NCBI RefSeq assembly: GCF_964355755.1
Contig: NC_092673.1
Coordinates: forward strand, 29,083,001 to 29,147,000
Reading direction: 5' to 3'
From: Antedon mediterranea
Taxonomy: Eukaryota > Echinodermata > Crinoidea > Comatulida > Antedonidae
Length of the DNA stretch: 64,000 bases
Under the pieces are notes generated by a model. It worked only from the letters and a program-made list of their open reading frames with translations. It had not been told where the DNA came from and did not search any database. Position numbers and translations under genes: made by a program. This document shows, one piece after another, positions 45,641 to 59,400 of this stretch (the first letter of the stretch is position 1; each line of letters starts with the position of its first letter).

Positions 45641-47439
45641 TCGTCGATTCTAATTTCTGGATATTTTTAGTCACATTTTTATTTGTTATCAACTATTGCA
45701 TGTTGTCGTATGTCGTAGATACTGTGACTGTTCGTTAATTACCAGTACTATGTCATTAATGTTATAGGAACTGTTCCTGAAAGTTTCGAAGATTTACTTG
45801 TCATTTGGACATACACGCTAAAGGTTTTTTACCGTATGCAAGATATCGGTCAGATGTATCACAAATTAATCGCCTGTTGAATTAATACACGTTTACTTTC
45901 AATCTGCATCTGATACTGTATTTAATTAACATATGTAGGCTACACACTTACTTACAGTAGTTCAACGTATATGTGTATAAGAACATAGGTCTTACTTAGT
46001 ACTCAAGCCAATATGGACTATATACTTACTTAATTAGTTCAATCTTGTACTGTATTTAAGTAACACATGTATAGGCTATATACTCACTTAGCTTCAACGT
46101 GTATACATATAACAACGTAAGGTTGTCTCACTTAGTTTCAAATTTTGTACTGTATTTAAAATGTGAGCTAAATACTTACTTAGTTCAATAATAGTACTGT
46201 ACTGTATTAAGTAACACATCTGTGAGCTACATAGGCCTACTTATTTAAAATCTAGTACTGTATTTAAGTAGAACGACATATTACTTAGTTTCAAGTAGCA
46301 TGTAGAAGGCTACTGTTTTAGTACAGGTACATATTTGATTCAATTTTAACATTTGTGAAAACATCATATCGTTTCGGTACAACGTGAAATCGGTTGCAAG
46401 AAAAATAGTATCTGAAATATAACGATTTTGCTACAATATCGTCGATTCTTAATAGAAAATCGACTGTGATATTTTAATGATATATCGTTTAGTATTCTTT
46501 GCTTTATCACGTGCTTAAACTGAGAAGCAATTTGCGCCATGATTTATCACTGGTGACTAATGTAATCCGACGGGAACCAAAAGTAGTTCCAAAGGCTTCA
46601 ATTGCTTTTGTTTTATGAAGTCGTAAGGTGCCAACGCAAGAAACAATAACAATGTTAGCAATATAGATGCTGTTTTAAATGTTTTAGCAGTGTAATTGTC
46701 GCCACAAGCGCTAATCAATTTAATGCATGTTTTTTTACAATGTCGTTTGCGGCTTAATAACATTTCAAACGTTTTAAAAATACAACTATTTGTATTTTAT
46801 TAAATGGTTCAAAATTATTAAAGGATTGCATTCTACAAGTTAAAGACATTAATGTAAATTTATGTAAGGCCGTTGACTTAAAGGAAGACGCTTCAATATA
46901 AAGTGTTCTGACGTGTCTTGGATGGCATCGTATTTCTCGCATAAACCGATAGTATTTCATGTCATATTAATATCGTTATATAAAATTGTGATTATTATAT
47001 ACAATATATTTCAGAATTTATGTGTGGCGTATTAAGGTTCGATTAGGCACAACAAGTAACCAGGATAAAAAAAGAAATATGAAACGGGATTAGAACAAGA
47101 GAAGAGAAATGAAATGTATTTAGGTAACATGCACAGAAGAAAACCTACATGCGTAACTTAGAATTAAGATACTAAGTTGGATTACGGGCACAACACCCCC
47201 CCCCCCCCAATAACTGACTAACTTAACTACCTTAAACTTCATGAATTTGTGTGTTATATATTATTAGTTATTTTGCGCTAAATAGTACGTACTATTGCAC
47301 GTCATGTGGCCCACAATTTATTTAGGTAATAATTAGTTATTGTGCGCATTCATAAAAGTGTGTAGGCCCATAGAATATATTGAGTTATATTTATTTAATT
47401 ATTGTTGGAGTAGTAAAAATAATACTAAAATCCAACCAC
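45641..47439. other. Intergenic, no gene seen
   Basis: AT-rich. Between 45900 and 46320 the phrase 'agtactgtatttaagtaaca' recurs in degenerate form about every 80-100 bp, suggesting an old tandem repeat. A poly-C tract lies at 47197-47208. A 68-codon minus frame at 46557-46763 has a hydrophobic run but no recognised family. Confidence 0.4.
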
Positions 47440-47615
47440 ATTTGTCGTCTTTTTCATAATTTTCCGCGCATTTTTCATCATTCCCCGCGCCTTTTTCATC
47501 ATTCCCCGCGCCTTTTCGTCATTCTCCGCGCCTTTTTCATCATTCTCCGCGCCTTTTTAATCATTCTCCGCGCTTTTTCATCATTCTCCGCGGTTTTTCA
47601 TCATTCTCCGCCCCT
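47440..47615. repeat. 21-bp minisatellite
   Basis: Eight to nine units of about 21 bp (tttttcatcattctccgcgcc) with small variations. The translated frame with repeated FHHSPRL is an artefact of the array. Confidence 0.85.
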
Positions 47616-48261
47616 TTTTAATAAACTATACTCTAAATTCATTCCAATGTTTTTTGTAAGAAAATGAAATGTGACGAATACTAGAAATAATTATTCATGC
47701 CTCGGGATCGTTGATATTTCTTAGACAATTTACGTGTTTCAATATATTGCATTCAATTTAATGGTTTGATTATTCCCATTTATTTTCTAATATCTCATGT
47801 GTTTTATTCATATTTTCAGTTACAAAAAATTAGCCCAACAATCTGAACTCTGCGGCCACAAAAATATGGTTAGAATTGAACCACGTGTAACCTACTTACT
47901 CAAATTCAGCTTATCAAAAACATTCAAGGCAAAAAAGAAGAGCTATGTTCTTTTCAAGTCTTATATACATGCATATAAAACCATCCATTTGTATTTATAT
48001 ATTGCCAGTTATGATCATAATATTGAAGTAAAATATGTTGTTTTTACGAGTCTGTATTTTATAGATTCTCTAAGGAACATTCTTCGCTACTGATCTTACC
48101 GATTTAAGAAAGTTTTTCTCTGCTCCATGGCCACAAATTATATTGCCTTTGATGGCCCATATCAATTTCAAAAATCGTTTTCCTACATAAAAAATAATAT
48201 TATTTCACAATTCAACTGCAATATTGCTTAAACACACAGTATTCATTACCATTTACCACCA

Positions 48262-50590
48262 GTTACAATAGCATAATAAACATGCACAGAGTCGAATATT
48301 GGGTTCTGCGCATGATAATTAGACTATCCTTTATTTTTTGCCATAAATAGTTACTATAGCATAATAAACATACTATTGGGATCTGCGCATGTCAATTATG
48401 CTATACTAACTAGTTTTATCGGAAAATAAAAAGGTCGAAATTTGGTCATTTTTTGAAAAAATCCCTGTACTATAGTACAGAAAATTTTTCGAAAAATTAC
48501 CATTTTTTGACCCTTTTATTTTATGACATAAATAGTTACTATAGCATAATAAACATGCGCAGAGTCGAATATTGGGTTCTGCGCATGTCAATTAGGCTAT
48601 CCTTTTATTTTTTGACATAAATAGGTACTATAGCATAATAAACATGCACAGAGTCGAATATCGGGATCTGCGCATGTCAATTATGCTATACTTACTAGTT
48701 TTATCGGAAAATAAAAAGGTCGACATTTGGTCATTTTTTGAAAAAATCCCTGTACTATAGTACAGGGAAATTTTCGAAAAATTACCATTTTTCGACCCTT
48801 TTATTTTATGACATAAATAGTTACTATAGCATAATAAACATGCGCAGAGTCGAATATTGGGTTCTGCGCTTGTCAATTAGGCTATCCTTATATTTTTTGA
48901 CATAAATAGTTACTATAGCATAATAAACATGCGCAGAAATATAGCATAATAAACATGCGCAGAATCGAATATCGGGATCTGCGCATGTCAATTATGTTAT
49001 ACTAACTAGTTTTATCAAGAAATATAAAGGTCGAAATTTGGTCATTTTTTGAAAAAAATCCTTGTACTATAGTACAGGGGATTTTTCGAAAAATGGCCAT
49101 TTTGGACCCTTTTTATTTTATGACATAAATAGTTACTATAGCATAATAAACATGCGCAGAGTCAAATATTGGGTTCTGCGCATGTCAATTAGGCTATCCT
49201 TATATTTTTTGACATAAATAGTTACTATAGCATACATAAACATGCGCAGAATCGAATATCGGGATCTGCGCATGTCAATTATGTTATACTAACTAGACAT
49301 AAATAGTTACTATAGCATAATAAACATGCGCAGAGTCGAATATTGGGTTCTGCGCATGTCAATTAGGCTATCCTTTTATTTTTTGACATAAATAGTTACT
49401 ATAGCATAATAAACATGCGCAGAGCCTAAAATCGGGATCTGCGCATGTCAATTATCCTATACTAACTAGTTTTATCAAGAAATATAAAGGTCGAACTCTG
49501 GTCATTTTTTGGAAAAAATCCTTGTACTATAGTTCAGGGAAATTTTCGAAAAATAACCATTTTTCGACCCTTTTATTTTATGACATAAATAGTTACTATA
49601 GCATAATAAACATGCGCAGAATCGAATATCGGGATCTGCGCATGTCAATTATGTTATACTAACTAGTTTTATCAAGAAATATAAAGGTCGAAATTTGGTC
49701 ATTTTTTGAAAAAAATCCTTGTACTATAGTACAGGGGATTTTTCGAAAAATGGCCATTTTCGACCCTTTTTATTTTATGACATAAATAGTTACTATAGCA
49801 TAATAAACATGCGCAGAGTCAAATATTGGGTTCTGCGCATGTCAATTAGGCTATCCTTATATTTTTTGACATAAATAGTTACTATAGCATAATAAACATG
49901 CGCAGAATCGAATATCGGGATCTGCGCATGTCAATTATGTTATACTAACTAGACATAAATAGTTACTATAGCATAATAAACATGCGCAGAGTCGAATATT
50001 GGGTTCTGCGCATGTCAATTAGGCTATCCTTTTATTTTTTGACATAAATAGTTACTATAGCATAATAAACATGCGCAGAGCCTAAAATCGGGATCTGCGC
50101 ATGTCAATTATGCTATACTAACTAGTTTTATCAAGAAATATAAAGGTCGAACTCTGGTCATTTTTTGGAAAAAATCCTTGTACTATAGTTCAGGGAAATT
50201 TTCGAAAAATAACCATTTTTCGACCCTTTTATTTTATGACATAAATAGTTACTATAGCATAATAAACATGCGCAGAATCGAATATCGGGATCTGCGCATG
50301 TCAATTATGTTATACTAACTAGACATAAATAGTTACTATAGCATAATAAACATGCGCAGAGTCGAATATTGTGTTCTGCGCATGTCAATTAGGCTATCCT
50401 TTTATTTTTTGACATAAATAGTTACTATAGCATAATAAACATGCGCACAGCCGAATATTGGGATCTGCGCATGTCAATTATGCTATACTAACTAGTTTTA
50501 TCGGAAAATAAAAAGGTCGAAATTTTTACATTTTTTGAAAAAATCCCTGTACTATAGTACAGGGACATTTTCGAAAAATGACCTCTATTT
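48262..50590. repeat. 2.3-kb array of hairpin-forming repeats
   Basis: The basic module is a near-perfect palindrome: ctatagcataataaacatgc, then a core of gcagagtcgaatattgggttctgcgc in either of two forms, then catgtcaattatgctata. At least fifteen modules are present. A second module with ccctgtactatagtacaggg and ttttcgaaaaat is interspersed, and together they build higher-order units of several hundred bp. For example, blocks near 49310-49620 recur at 49960-50270. Sequence identity between units is high. Coding frames on the minus strand here are repeat translations. Confidence 0.85.
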
Positions 50591-53420
50591 ACAACAATGG
50601 CTCTTTATTGTTCGACATATAACATATAACAATTTTCAAAACAAATTTTGAAGACAAATTTTTAAATTTTTTTTTATATGCATAAACAATATCGCATCAT
50701 TTAAAAAAATCATTATATATTGTTATTTCTCATAATTTTGCTTTAGTGGTTTATTACTACAAAACTTAATATATGAACAATAACCAACATATGCATGTAA
50801 ATTAAACTTTACCGACTTTAAAATCAATGAATACTAGTAACACATAAGACCTTGAGAACTTAACATTCAGATGTCAATATTTCTGTAAGAAAATTTATAA
50901 ATCAATTGACCATCTTACTATTTGACCATCTTACTATTTGACCATCTTACTATTTGACCATCTTATTATTTGACCATCTTGGGACCGGACGGATTGATCA
51001 TTTTGTTTGGTGTACTCGTATGTCATAGTTCATTGCACATGTTAGATCCTGTTGATGATCAAATACAAGACTACATTCAATTGAGACCTGTCATTAACAG
51101 TAGAGTAGAATAGTACAATCAAAGCACTGTGTGAATGGGAGTGGATGTTCGATGGTTTGAAAAAAACCTTTTTTTTTTTCCCCCCTTTCAACTAGAGATT
51201 AGCAGAATTATATGCTAAAGTGTGATTCACACTAGCGACGCAACACAGAGATACAAAGTGCTGTCTTGCGTAATCACAAGTGGGAACCGACGACGCAACA
51301 GTGCTGCTGCAAACAACGAAGGTTTGATTTTACACAGGTGGGGGAAAATTTCTTACGATGCATAGGTTGCGTTGCTAGTGGGAACCAAGCTTTAACTGGC
51401 CTAGCTTATTATCGATTTCTGTTCCTATTGTGGAAAAAGAACCACCTGTAAAAATCCTGGCTATGGGCTTACTGTATTGGACAACAGAGCACATAATGTG
51501 TTGATAGAGAATATAAAGTCTAATTTTTAGGAAAGTTTTCCAACTGTTTAAACAGTGAAACCGATATATAATACAATACCTTTCTGTATATTTGAGAATT
51601 GCCTAAATTCATCATATAAATATATTCGTTATACAGTATTTAGTTATTTTACAAAATGAATTAAAAAGTCTCTTGCATAATTATTACCATATAAAATGTA
51701 CTTTTTATACATTATAAGAGAAAGAGACAAACTAAAACGAACATCAAGTAATAAAGAAACACTACTATATAAAACTTATTTTTTTGTCAATCACTATTTT
51801 TGCTAATATAGGTGGGAAATGTATCAGGTATAGAAGATATTTAAAGTGGTTTGTGACAGTATTACAAACACAAACTAACTAAAATGCGGCAATTTATGAA
51901 TTTAGTTCATATAAGCAATGTCTGTGGATCTAAATCCAAAAAATAACTCGCAATACAACCACTTTCTTCACACCCCACCCCAAATTATTTTAAAAATTCT
52001 TATTTACAAAATATGTTTACAAACACAGTATAGATCTTGGTTTTATGTAATACTTTACTAAATATATATATGCAACGATTTACAACACTCTATTTTATGT
52101 ATAAAATATTTATTTTTTGTGGATAACTACCCGATTTGTCTTTGTACTGTATCTCAAAATATGCCCAGTATCAAAGGTAAATTCTGTATACAATATCATA
52201 TGTATCACATGTAGCCTGTATTATGTTAAGGTTAAGTATAGGGCCTATGATACAGGTGATGTATATGTCACACTGTAATACAGCGTTTGCCTATGATACT
52301 GCGAACAATCAAGAATTGTTTGTACACCAATCACTGTATTTTCTAAATTTATATTTAAATATATTTCAGCAACATACTTTACAACTATTTCAATATATTT
52401 ACAAATATTTGGTCACAAAACTAAGAAAATATATATCTTATTACTATTTTCAACTAAAAACACATCAGATACAATATGAATACAAATAAAGGACTACAAA
52501 TAATGTGATGTCATAACCTTTGACCTTGATACTTTAACAAATCTTATGAAATTTTTAAACCATTCCAAAGATATTACAGTATGTACCTGTACCTCTACTG
52601 AACTATATGCCTATTACAAATTATTCTCACACAAGACTGGAATTACACAAGTATTCACCTTTGACATGACATGTATTCACCTTTGACATGACATATATAA
52701 CCTTTGACACCACATAGATGTAACCTTTGACAATCAATTGCTCTAACTTTTGCCATAGTGTGTGCGATAACTGTATCGAAAAACATTTTTATTTTGGATA
52801 CATTGCCTAGACAGGCGTACAAGGTGCTGTCGTTTTTAAACAAGGCACTCAAACTTTTTAATTATAAAATACATCACTGCATACAAATGTACAAATATAT
52901 CTTAAATTGGATAATTTAACACAATATTAAAGCAAAAAAAAGTCAGTGGAATGATTGTTGCCAAGGTAATTAGTGATACGTTGATACTAACTATGAACAT
53001 TAATTTAAGGCTCAGTTTTTGGTCACAAATCAATCTTTTCTTTTTTTAAATATCAAATTGAATCCTTTAAGGCAAAGATCACTGTGGTCATACAATGTGG
53101 TTTCTGGAAACACAGGTTCTAAACAAATTGGTTCTATTTTAAACCAAATTGGATCACCTAAGGTATTCCTACTTCAGCCTGATTTGTATAACATTTAAAA
53201 AGCAATTTTAGAGAAAAATGAACTTCACTAAATGCCTCTACTGACACATAGATTCATCCAAATGAAGGAGAAAGCAAAATCAGGTTTGATGTTCTTTACA
53301 GCAACCAACTTCATTATGTATTCAGATAATTGACAGCTTGGACACCAAGAACATTCAGTATTCAAGTTGTTTAAATGCATGATGTGGCATCACTATGGCG
53401 ACACGAGTCAAGGTTGTGAT
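50591..53420. other. Region downstream of the NEK6/7 gene
   Basis: AT-rich; part is probably the 3' UTR of the minus-strand kinase. It holds a 16-bp tandem repeat (tttgaccatcttacta, five units, 50907-50985) and four spaced copies of acctttgaca at 52657-52730. A MITE at 51215-51397 is listed separately. No coding gene is seen. Confidence 0.4.
51215..51397. mobile_element. MITE family C (TIR cactagcgacgcaac)
   Basis: The left part gtgattcacactagcgacgc pairs with the right gcgttgctagtgggaaccaa. An inner copy of gtgggaaccgacgacgcaac lies between them. About 180 bp, non-coding. Its ends resemble family B at 44033 (cactagtg/gggaacc words). Confidence 0.6.
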
Positions 53421-56400
53421 CTATTGGACGCTGATGGAATGCATTCGTTGCGCAACTTCGTTTACATAATCAATGTCCGGCCTCTGCTCTGGGTCAGCTT
53501 TAATGCACAACGTAACAAGCTCACGTAACTGCAAGATACAAAGTAAAAATTATTATAAATTAAATAAATTATTAATTTCATCATAAGAAAAGCACTGAAT
53601 GATTGCTCCTCCTTGTAAATGTCAACTAGCAACCACCATCCCTCCTAACAACCACCATCCCTCCTGGAAACTTACACCCTCCTAGAAACCACCACCACTC
53701 CTAGCAACCCCACCACTCCTAGCAACCACCACCACTCCTAGCAACCACCACCACTCCTACCAACCACCACCCCTCCTATACATCAACCCCTACTGCAACA
53801 CCTATACAACAATTTCATTGTTTTGGTAATGCCACACATTATATTTATACATTAAAAGAACATTAGTAATAAGAAACATTGGTACAAAACAAGGAGATAC
53901 TGTACTTTGACAAATGAAGATATTTATATTAGTGATAATGATAATAATGACATCAATGATATGGTATTAGTAAATATAATAATGATCAAGGTTTGCAAAT
54001 ACACCATGTGTTAAGGCCAATTTACACAGACGAGCGGTAACGGTACCGGAAAACCGTAGAAGGTAGAATCTATATCTATCCTGATTGGAAACCGACCGTC
54101 TGTCCGCACTGTGTTCTGTGTAAACAGCCACAAGGAATAACAGAGATTCTATGTTTGTATTACCGTTACCGCTCTTCTGTGTAAATTGTCCTTTATGCTA
54201 CAACTGTCTTGACACGTTCTCAAATTTATGGTGGTGCATCGCAAAACCTAACTTTACTAGTTATTATTCGCTATGCAACAATGGTAAAATGCAATATATT
54301 TACACAACACAAATGATAGTCCATGTTTATATAAAGAGTTGGTTAATTGTTTTATAATAAAGAAAGCTGTTAGTAAGATGATGGCTGTCTGTATGAAGGC
54401 TGTTAGTAAAGCAAACAACACACTACAGTATTAAAAGAAACACATCAAAGACACTAGGTTTTAGAAAACACATTAACACAACAACAATGATTAAACTGTC
54501 AGAGACAGACAGACAGACAGACAGACAGCCGCGATGGCAACGGCTACCAAGTATTGTAAGAGTAGATTCTATTTACACTGACATTTTAAAACAAATTTAT
54601 CAACTGCTAATAATTGAAAGTGAGAGAATGCAGCAGAATGGAAAACATGAAAGCAATAAGTATTTTTAATTTGAATATTTGAGCTGGCTATGACTAGCTT
54701 ATACTTGGTAGTGGTTATGCCGATAATGTTTATAAAAATCTTTAAAAAAATTTAAATTTTACTATGTATATATAGCAATATTAAATGAATAAAGCTCTAA
54801 ACTAGTAATAAAACTAGTTTGATAGTGTAGATAGAGCTTAACCAGTCCGTTTAATGATTCATTTTATTTATAAAAAAATATTCTTAGTCATTATAGTATA
54901 CTGCAATTATAAATTATGAAAACAATAAAAGTTCTGGAAGACCACTTGTTATTTAAACATGGTTTTTGCTTTGTTGTTTTATCGTCTTAATTATGCCAAG
55001 CAAACAAATTTTCATTTTAAAGTGGACCAATAAAATTTCTTGAATCTTGAAAAATCGAAATTGGCAAACAGAAATTTCGTTTTTACTCATAATAATAATG
55101 AATTATTTATAAAAATGCTATTTTTGTATTCAAGGATATTTGTATATTGATTAGAAGGAATTAAGTATGTAATCAAATTGGCTGAATAGAAGCAAGGCTC
55201 GGCCTTGGATTTATCTATTACACATTCAAATGTAAACATCAATATATCAAAACTTTAAAATATTAAAATATCAATATTGATGCTGTATGCTTTCAGCAAC
55301 ATCATATTGTTATGAATTTCTGCTAGGAGACAAACATTCATTAGGCATTAAAAAAATAAAAAATGCAATATTTAAATAGAAAAATAAAAAAGATGAGTTT
55401 GAAATGAAACAGAAAAACAGACAACACAAACCATGTCAGTAGAGCTGTACATATATGAGCAAGAATTAAAGAGGTATCTATGAAACCAAAGAGTATAAGA
55501 TACACTAGACGAAAACTAATTGAACTTAAATTCAAAGCAAGGCCCCACACAACCCCACCCCCATCTTACATGAATCTTACAGTAATATTTTCAACAAATT
55601 TTGAAAAGTAGTACTAGTCGTTTTACTAGAGATTACCGCAATCCAAACATGCCCAATCTTTGTTTTTTTCACGTTGAATTTAGATAAAAATGTGCAGAAA
55701 GCAACCGTGCAGGGTATGATTTTATGATTCCAAATCGATGGGCTAAAAGCAGCATTAGCACCTCTTTAATTTCTGCTATAATTCCTTACATACACCAGGG
55801 GTTCATACAAACCTGTCTAGAGTAATTTGTTACAGGCAAGGGCGGGTATTCACACTTTTCAATCTTCTTACACAATTTATACAAGTCCATTTTATCGCCA
55901 TAAAATGGAGAGTGAAGCGCAGCCATCTATAGACAACAAGTAACACAATAAGCAAAGAAGCACACAGAAAGAAAGCATAGATTAGAAACAGGAGGGCGCC
56001 CCCAGGGATGGCGGACAGGAAGGTGTACAGCCTCCAGTACTAACCTCTTCAGAATAATACTCAGCTGGCAGTGGAGGATAGTCACACTGTTCAATCTTTT
56101 TGCATAAAGAATAAAGATTCATCTTATCCCCATAAAATGGAGATTGCAATGCTGCCATCTATAGGACATGAATGTTGAGAAAATAAACACAAACAGGTAA
56201 TCATTGTGACATCACTCAATTATTAATTCACTGTTTATTATAAAAGCTGAGCTGATTGATAATATAATTGAATTCAAAAACTGGCTGTCAGGAAATTAGT
56301 TTTCCTGTAATATGAAAGGACAGAATAATTACTCTGTAAAAACACTCTGATTACATTTTCATTTCGTTGATTGTGGCATCATCAATTTAACAGGAGCCTA

Positions 56401-59400
56401 AAAATTTCAATATTATAATTTGATTACGAGCATTAATCTCTTATTTTAAAGCAGTTTGAACGACTCCGTCTAAAGAGATCTACTACACTGAAAGTGTGAT
56501 ATGGTAGTGATATGACATCATGTCCTTCAGGACTCAACAAAGTGTCACCTTAATAAGCGTGTCCTCTTGCATATAAGGGTTAGCCGTATTTCCCCTCGTT
56601 CTTTTAACATAAACGTTTCATTAAGGGTGTCCCTAAAGAAGTGGTTTTACTGTAATTCCCAAACATTCATACCTCATAGAGTAAGCATCCGACGGACCAA
56701 ACATCTGATTTAAAGTTGTAGCCGGTTTCGTGAATACGTTCAGGGGACATGTAGTAGGGTGTACCCACCAGCGAGTGAGCAGCAGTCGTCTTGGAGCTAA
56801 AGAACCGGCCTAGGCCAAGGTCACCAAGCTTTACTATCCCGCTGGCTGTTATGAATACATTGGCTGGCTTGATATCTGCAAAATACAATGTTTAGCTACT
56901 GAACAACAAATATATATATATATTATTTATGCCAGTAGCTTGAATAATGAATCATGCATTTATTTCAAGATTTTTAAGTTGATGGACATAATTTTGAATG
57001 TCAATATTTATGGACGATAATGAATGAACGATTGATTTGTATTGTATTAAAATTTGCTTTCTACAGAGACAACTACTTTCATAGCCCTAAGGTTTATCAT
57101 GTTGAGCTGCCATTAAGAGTGCTTATATTCATCTGACAGGGCCTGAGATATGTGGTAGACCTCTACTCTTCCAAAAGTTGCACATAGTTTATTTAAAGTG
57201 CCCTGAACCAGATGTGTACACTGGACCTCCACTTTTTAGGTCCTTAATCAAGAAGACTCATTCTCCTAACAACTGGTTGAAGAGAACGTAAACCTGTGCC
57301 GATTTTATTGCTCTTGAATCAATATTTACATGTAATTTATCAACAATTGTGATCATTAATATTCAAGTAGTAATCCTGTATTATGTAAACCAAACATACA
57401 GTACTGCATTTCTTCTTCTAGCGCAAACACTTCGTAGTTTAAATTTAAACGAGAACCACTTAAACTGGAGTTTACTTGCTACCACTTCAGTGGTTTAAGA
57501 CAAAATTACAGACTTAAGTTAGTAATGTTTACTGTACTACTTACAGTAGTTGATTATTTAATCAATGCATCCACTAAATTACTGTAATCGTCCAAACTCT
57601 ACTGAAGGATACAGTAGCATACTAATGGTTTTGTTTGTAGATAATTATACTTTACATTAAATTCAAAACCTTAGCAATTGCTTTAAATGCAAAACACTGC
57701 AGAATGAGCATTTCTTTGCATTTGATACTAAATTATGATTTTTTTACAGACGTTTCTTGTCTTATTACTGTAATTAAAACAAATATTTCTGAGAAATAAA
57801 AGAATCAAAGACTATCTAATAAAAATAATTCTAAAATGATCTAAATTCTGCAGCATAAAATTGACTACAAAGCATATGCTATATAATTTGATTTACAATA
57901 GAGTTTTCTCTATTTTTGTTGCTGTATGTTGCATAGCAACATGACAAAATAATTTCTTTCCGACCTATAAAAAATACTATTTATACTTTTGCTATATAAA
58001 CAGTAGACAGTGTGTATCTATTAAGTAGCCATCTTTTGCTCAATTTCTAAATTGATCAAATAAAATACGACATTAGTATCGATAGCAACAAAGTTCAATT
58101 TCATTACAAAATGATACACATGCATTTTAGAAGATATTAGCACACTAACTGTCAACAATGCCATTAAGACGGAAATGAAATAATCAATGTAAAGGGAGGA
58201 TGAATAAAGTACAAATTTGGTTTTTGAAAAGAACGGTGAATCCACACCACTTATTTATTTAGCGCCCATTAAAAACAATCGGAATAATATTGGACTTTCT
58301 ATAACCAGACGGGTCAGCTTAAGGGTGTGCGGTATTAATAGGTCATTGTATTTACAAGTGTAACCAACCAACTAATCCTAATATATTTTCAGTTCTAAAA
58401 ATATATGTGGTTATCGTAAAGTATTTTAGTAAACAAAAAGAATTAAATGAAGTGAAGGGTAGCGATTGATGGTAATATAATGCTTTAATCCGGCTTTTAT
58501 ACTATAATATCCTCTTTACCTTTTAATATGTCAATGAAAATTAAAGCACCATTCACAGGAATTTGTGGTTACCAGGAAATGGTGTTATTGACAGAAAGAG
58601 GATACAAAAACAGGGAAAAACCTACAATAATACCAAAATCTATAATCTTTTAATAAAAGCATTAAAGCAAGCCAGAAATAAAGATAATACAGCATTTATT
58701 TCTTTTCTGATATTTACTAACCAAGATAATTACATTTTAAAGGCCAGGTGCGGGCAAAAAATTTCTATTTATCATACATTCCAATAATTATCGATCTATA
58801 GTTTCCCCTATGTTTCATAATTTTTGGGATTTTATTTGTGTTACACGAGTTTGTTGAAAATAAGCACTTTCTTATCAGTGGGGGGATAGTTCAAATTACA
58901 CAGTAAAATCTCTATTCTTTTGTACACAAATTTTGTAAATAGAGAGGCATTTTAAAAAGCTATGAAAAATAAACGGTGTGGTAAAAAATGTTATCAGATG
59001 ACTAAATATAGGTAATATAACTTGAATATTACATTTCTGATTGTTATTCAACTTCAGATTTTTATTTTCATGCTATGGCAAAAATTATCCACCGTATATC
59101 CACCATCTTTTTTCACCGTCTAGGGAGTCACCAGACATGTTATTACATTAGGTTAACTACCTAACTACTGAAAAAAAGTCTTTCTGGTTTTTATGGAAAA
59201 TTCTGCCAAATTTTGTATTTGACCATATTAAGGGAAATTCATGTTTTTTCATCTCGATTTCTGTTACAAATATTTGATTTATGTACAATTAACCAAATAT
59301 TATATTTAAATTCATGCCTGTACCTGAGCTTTAAGGCTTGATGATGTAAAAGAATACAGAAGTGTACTGTACTTTTACAAATTTCAAATACAAAAAAAAG

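Noticed and set aside
45162-45692. 176-codon minus frame over the secreted-precursor gene
   Set aside because: Antisense shadow, Leu/Pro-rich because of the GAA-rich sense codons. The sense strand has a signal peptide and an ordered Cys-rich end.
47380-47667. 95-codon frame with FHHSPRL repeats
   Set aside because: Translation of the 21-bp minisatellite.
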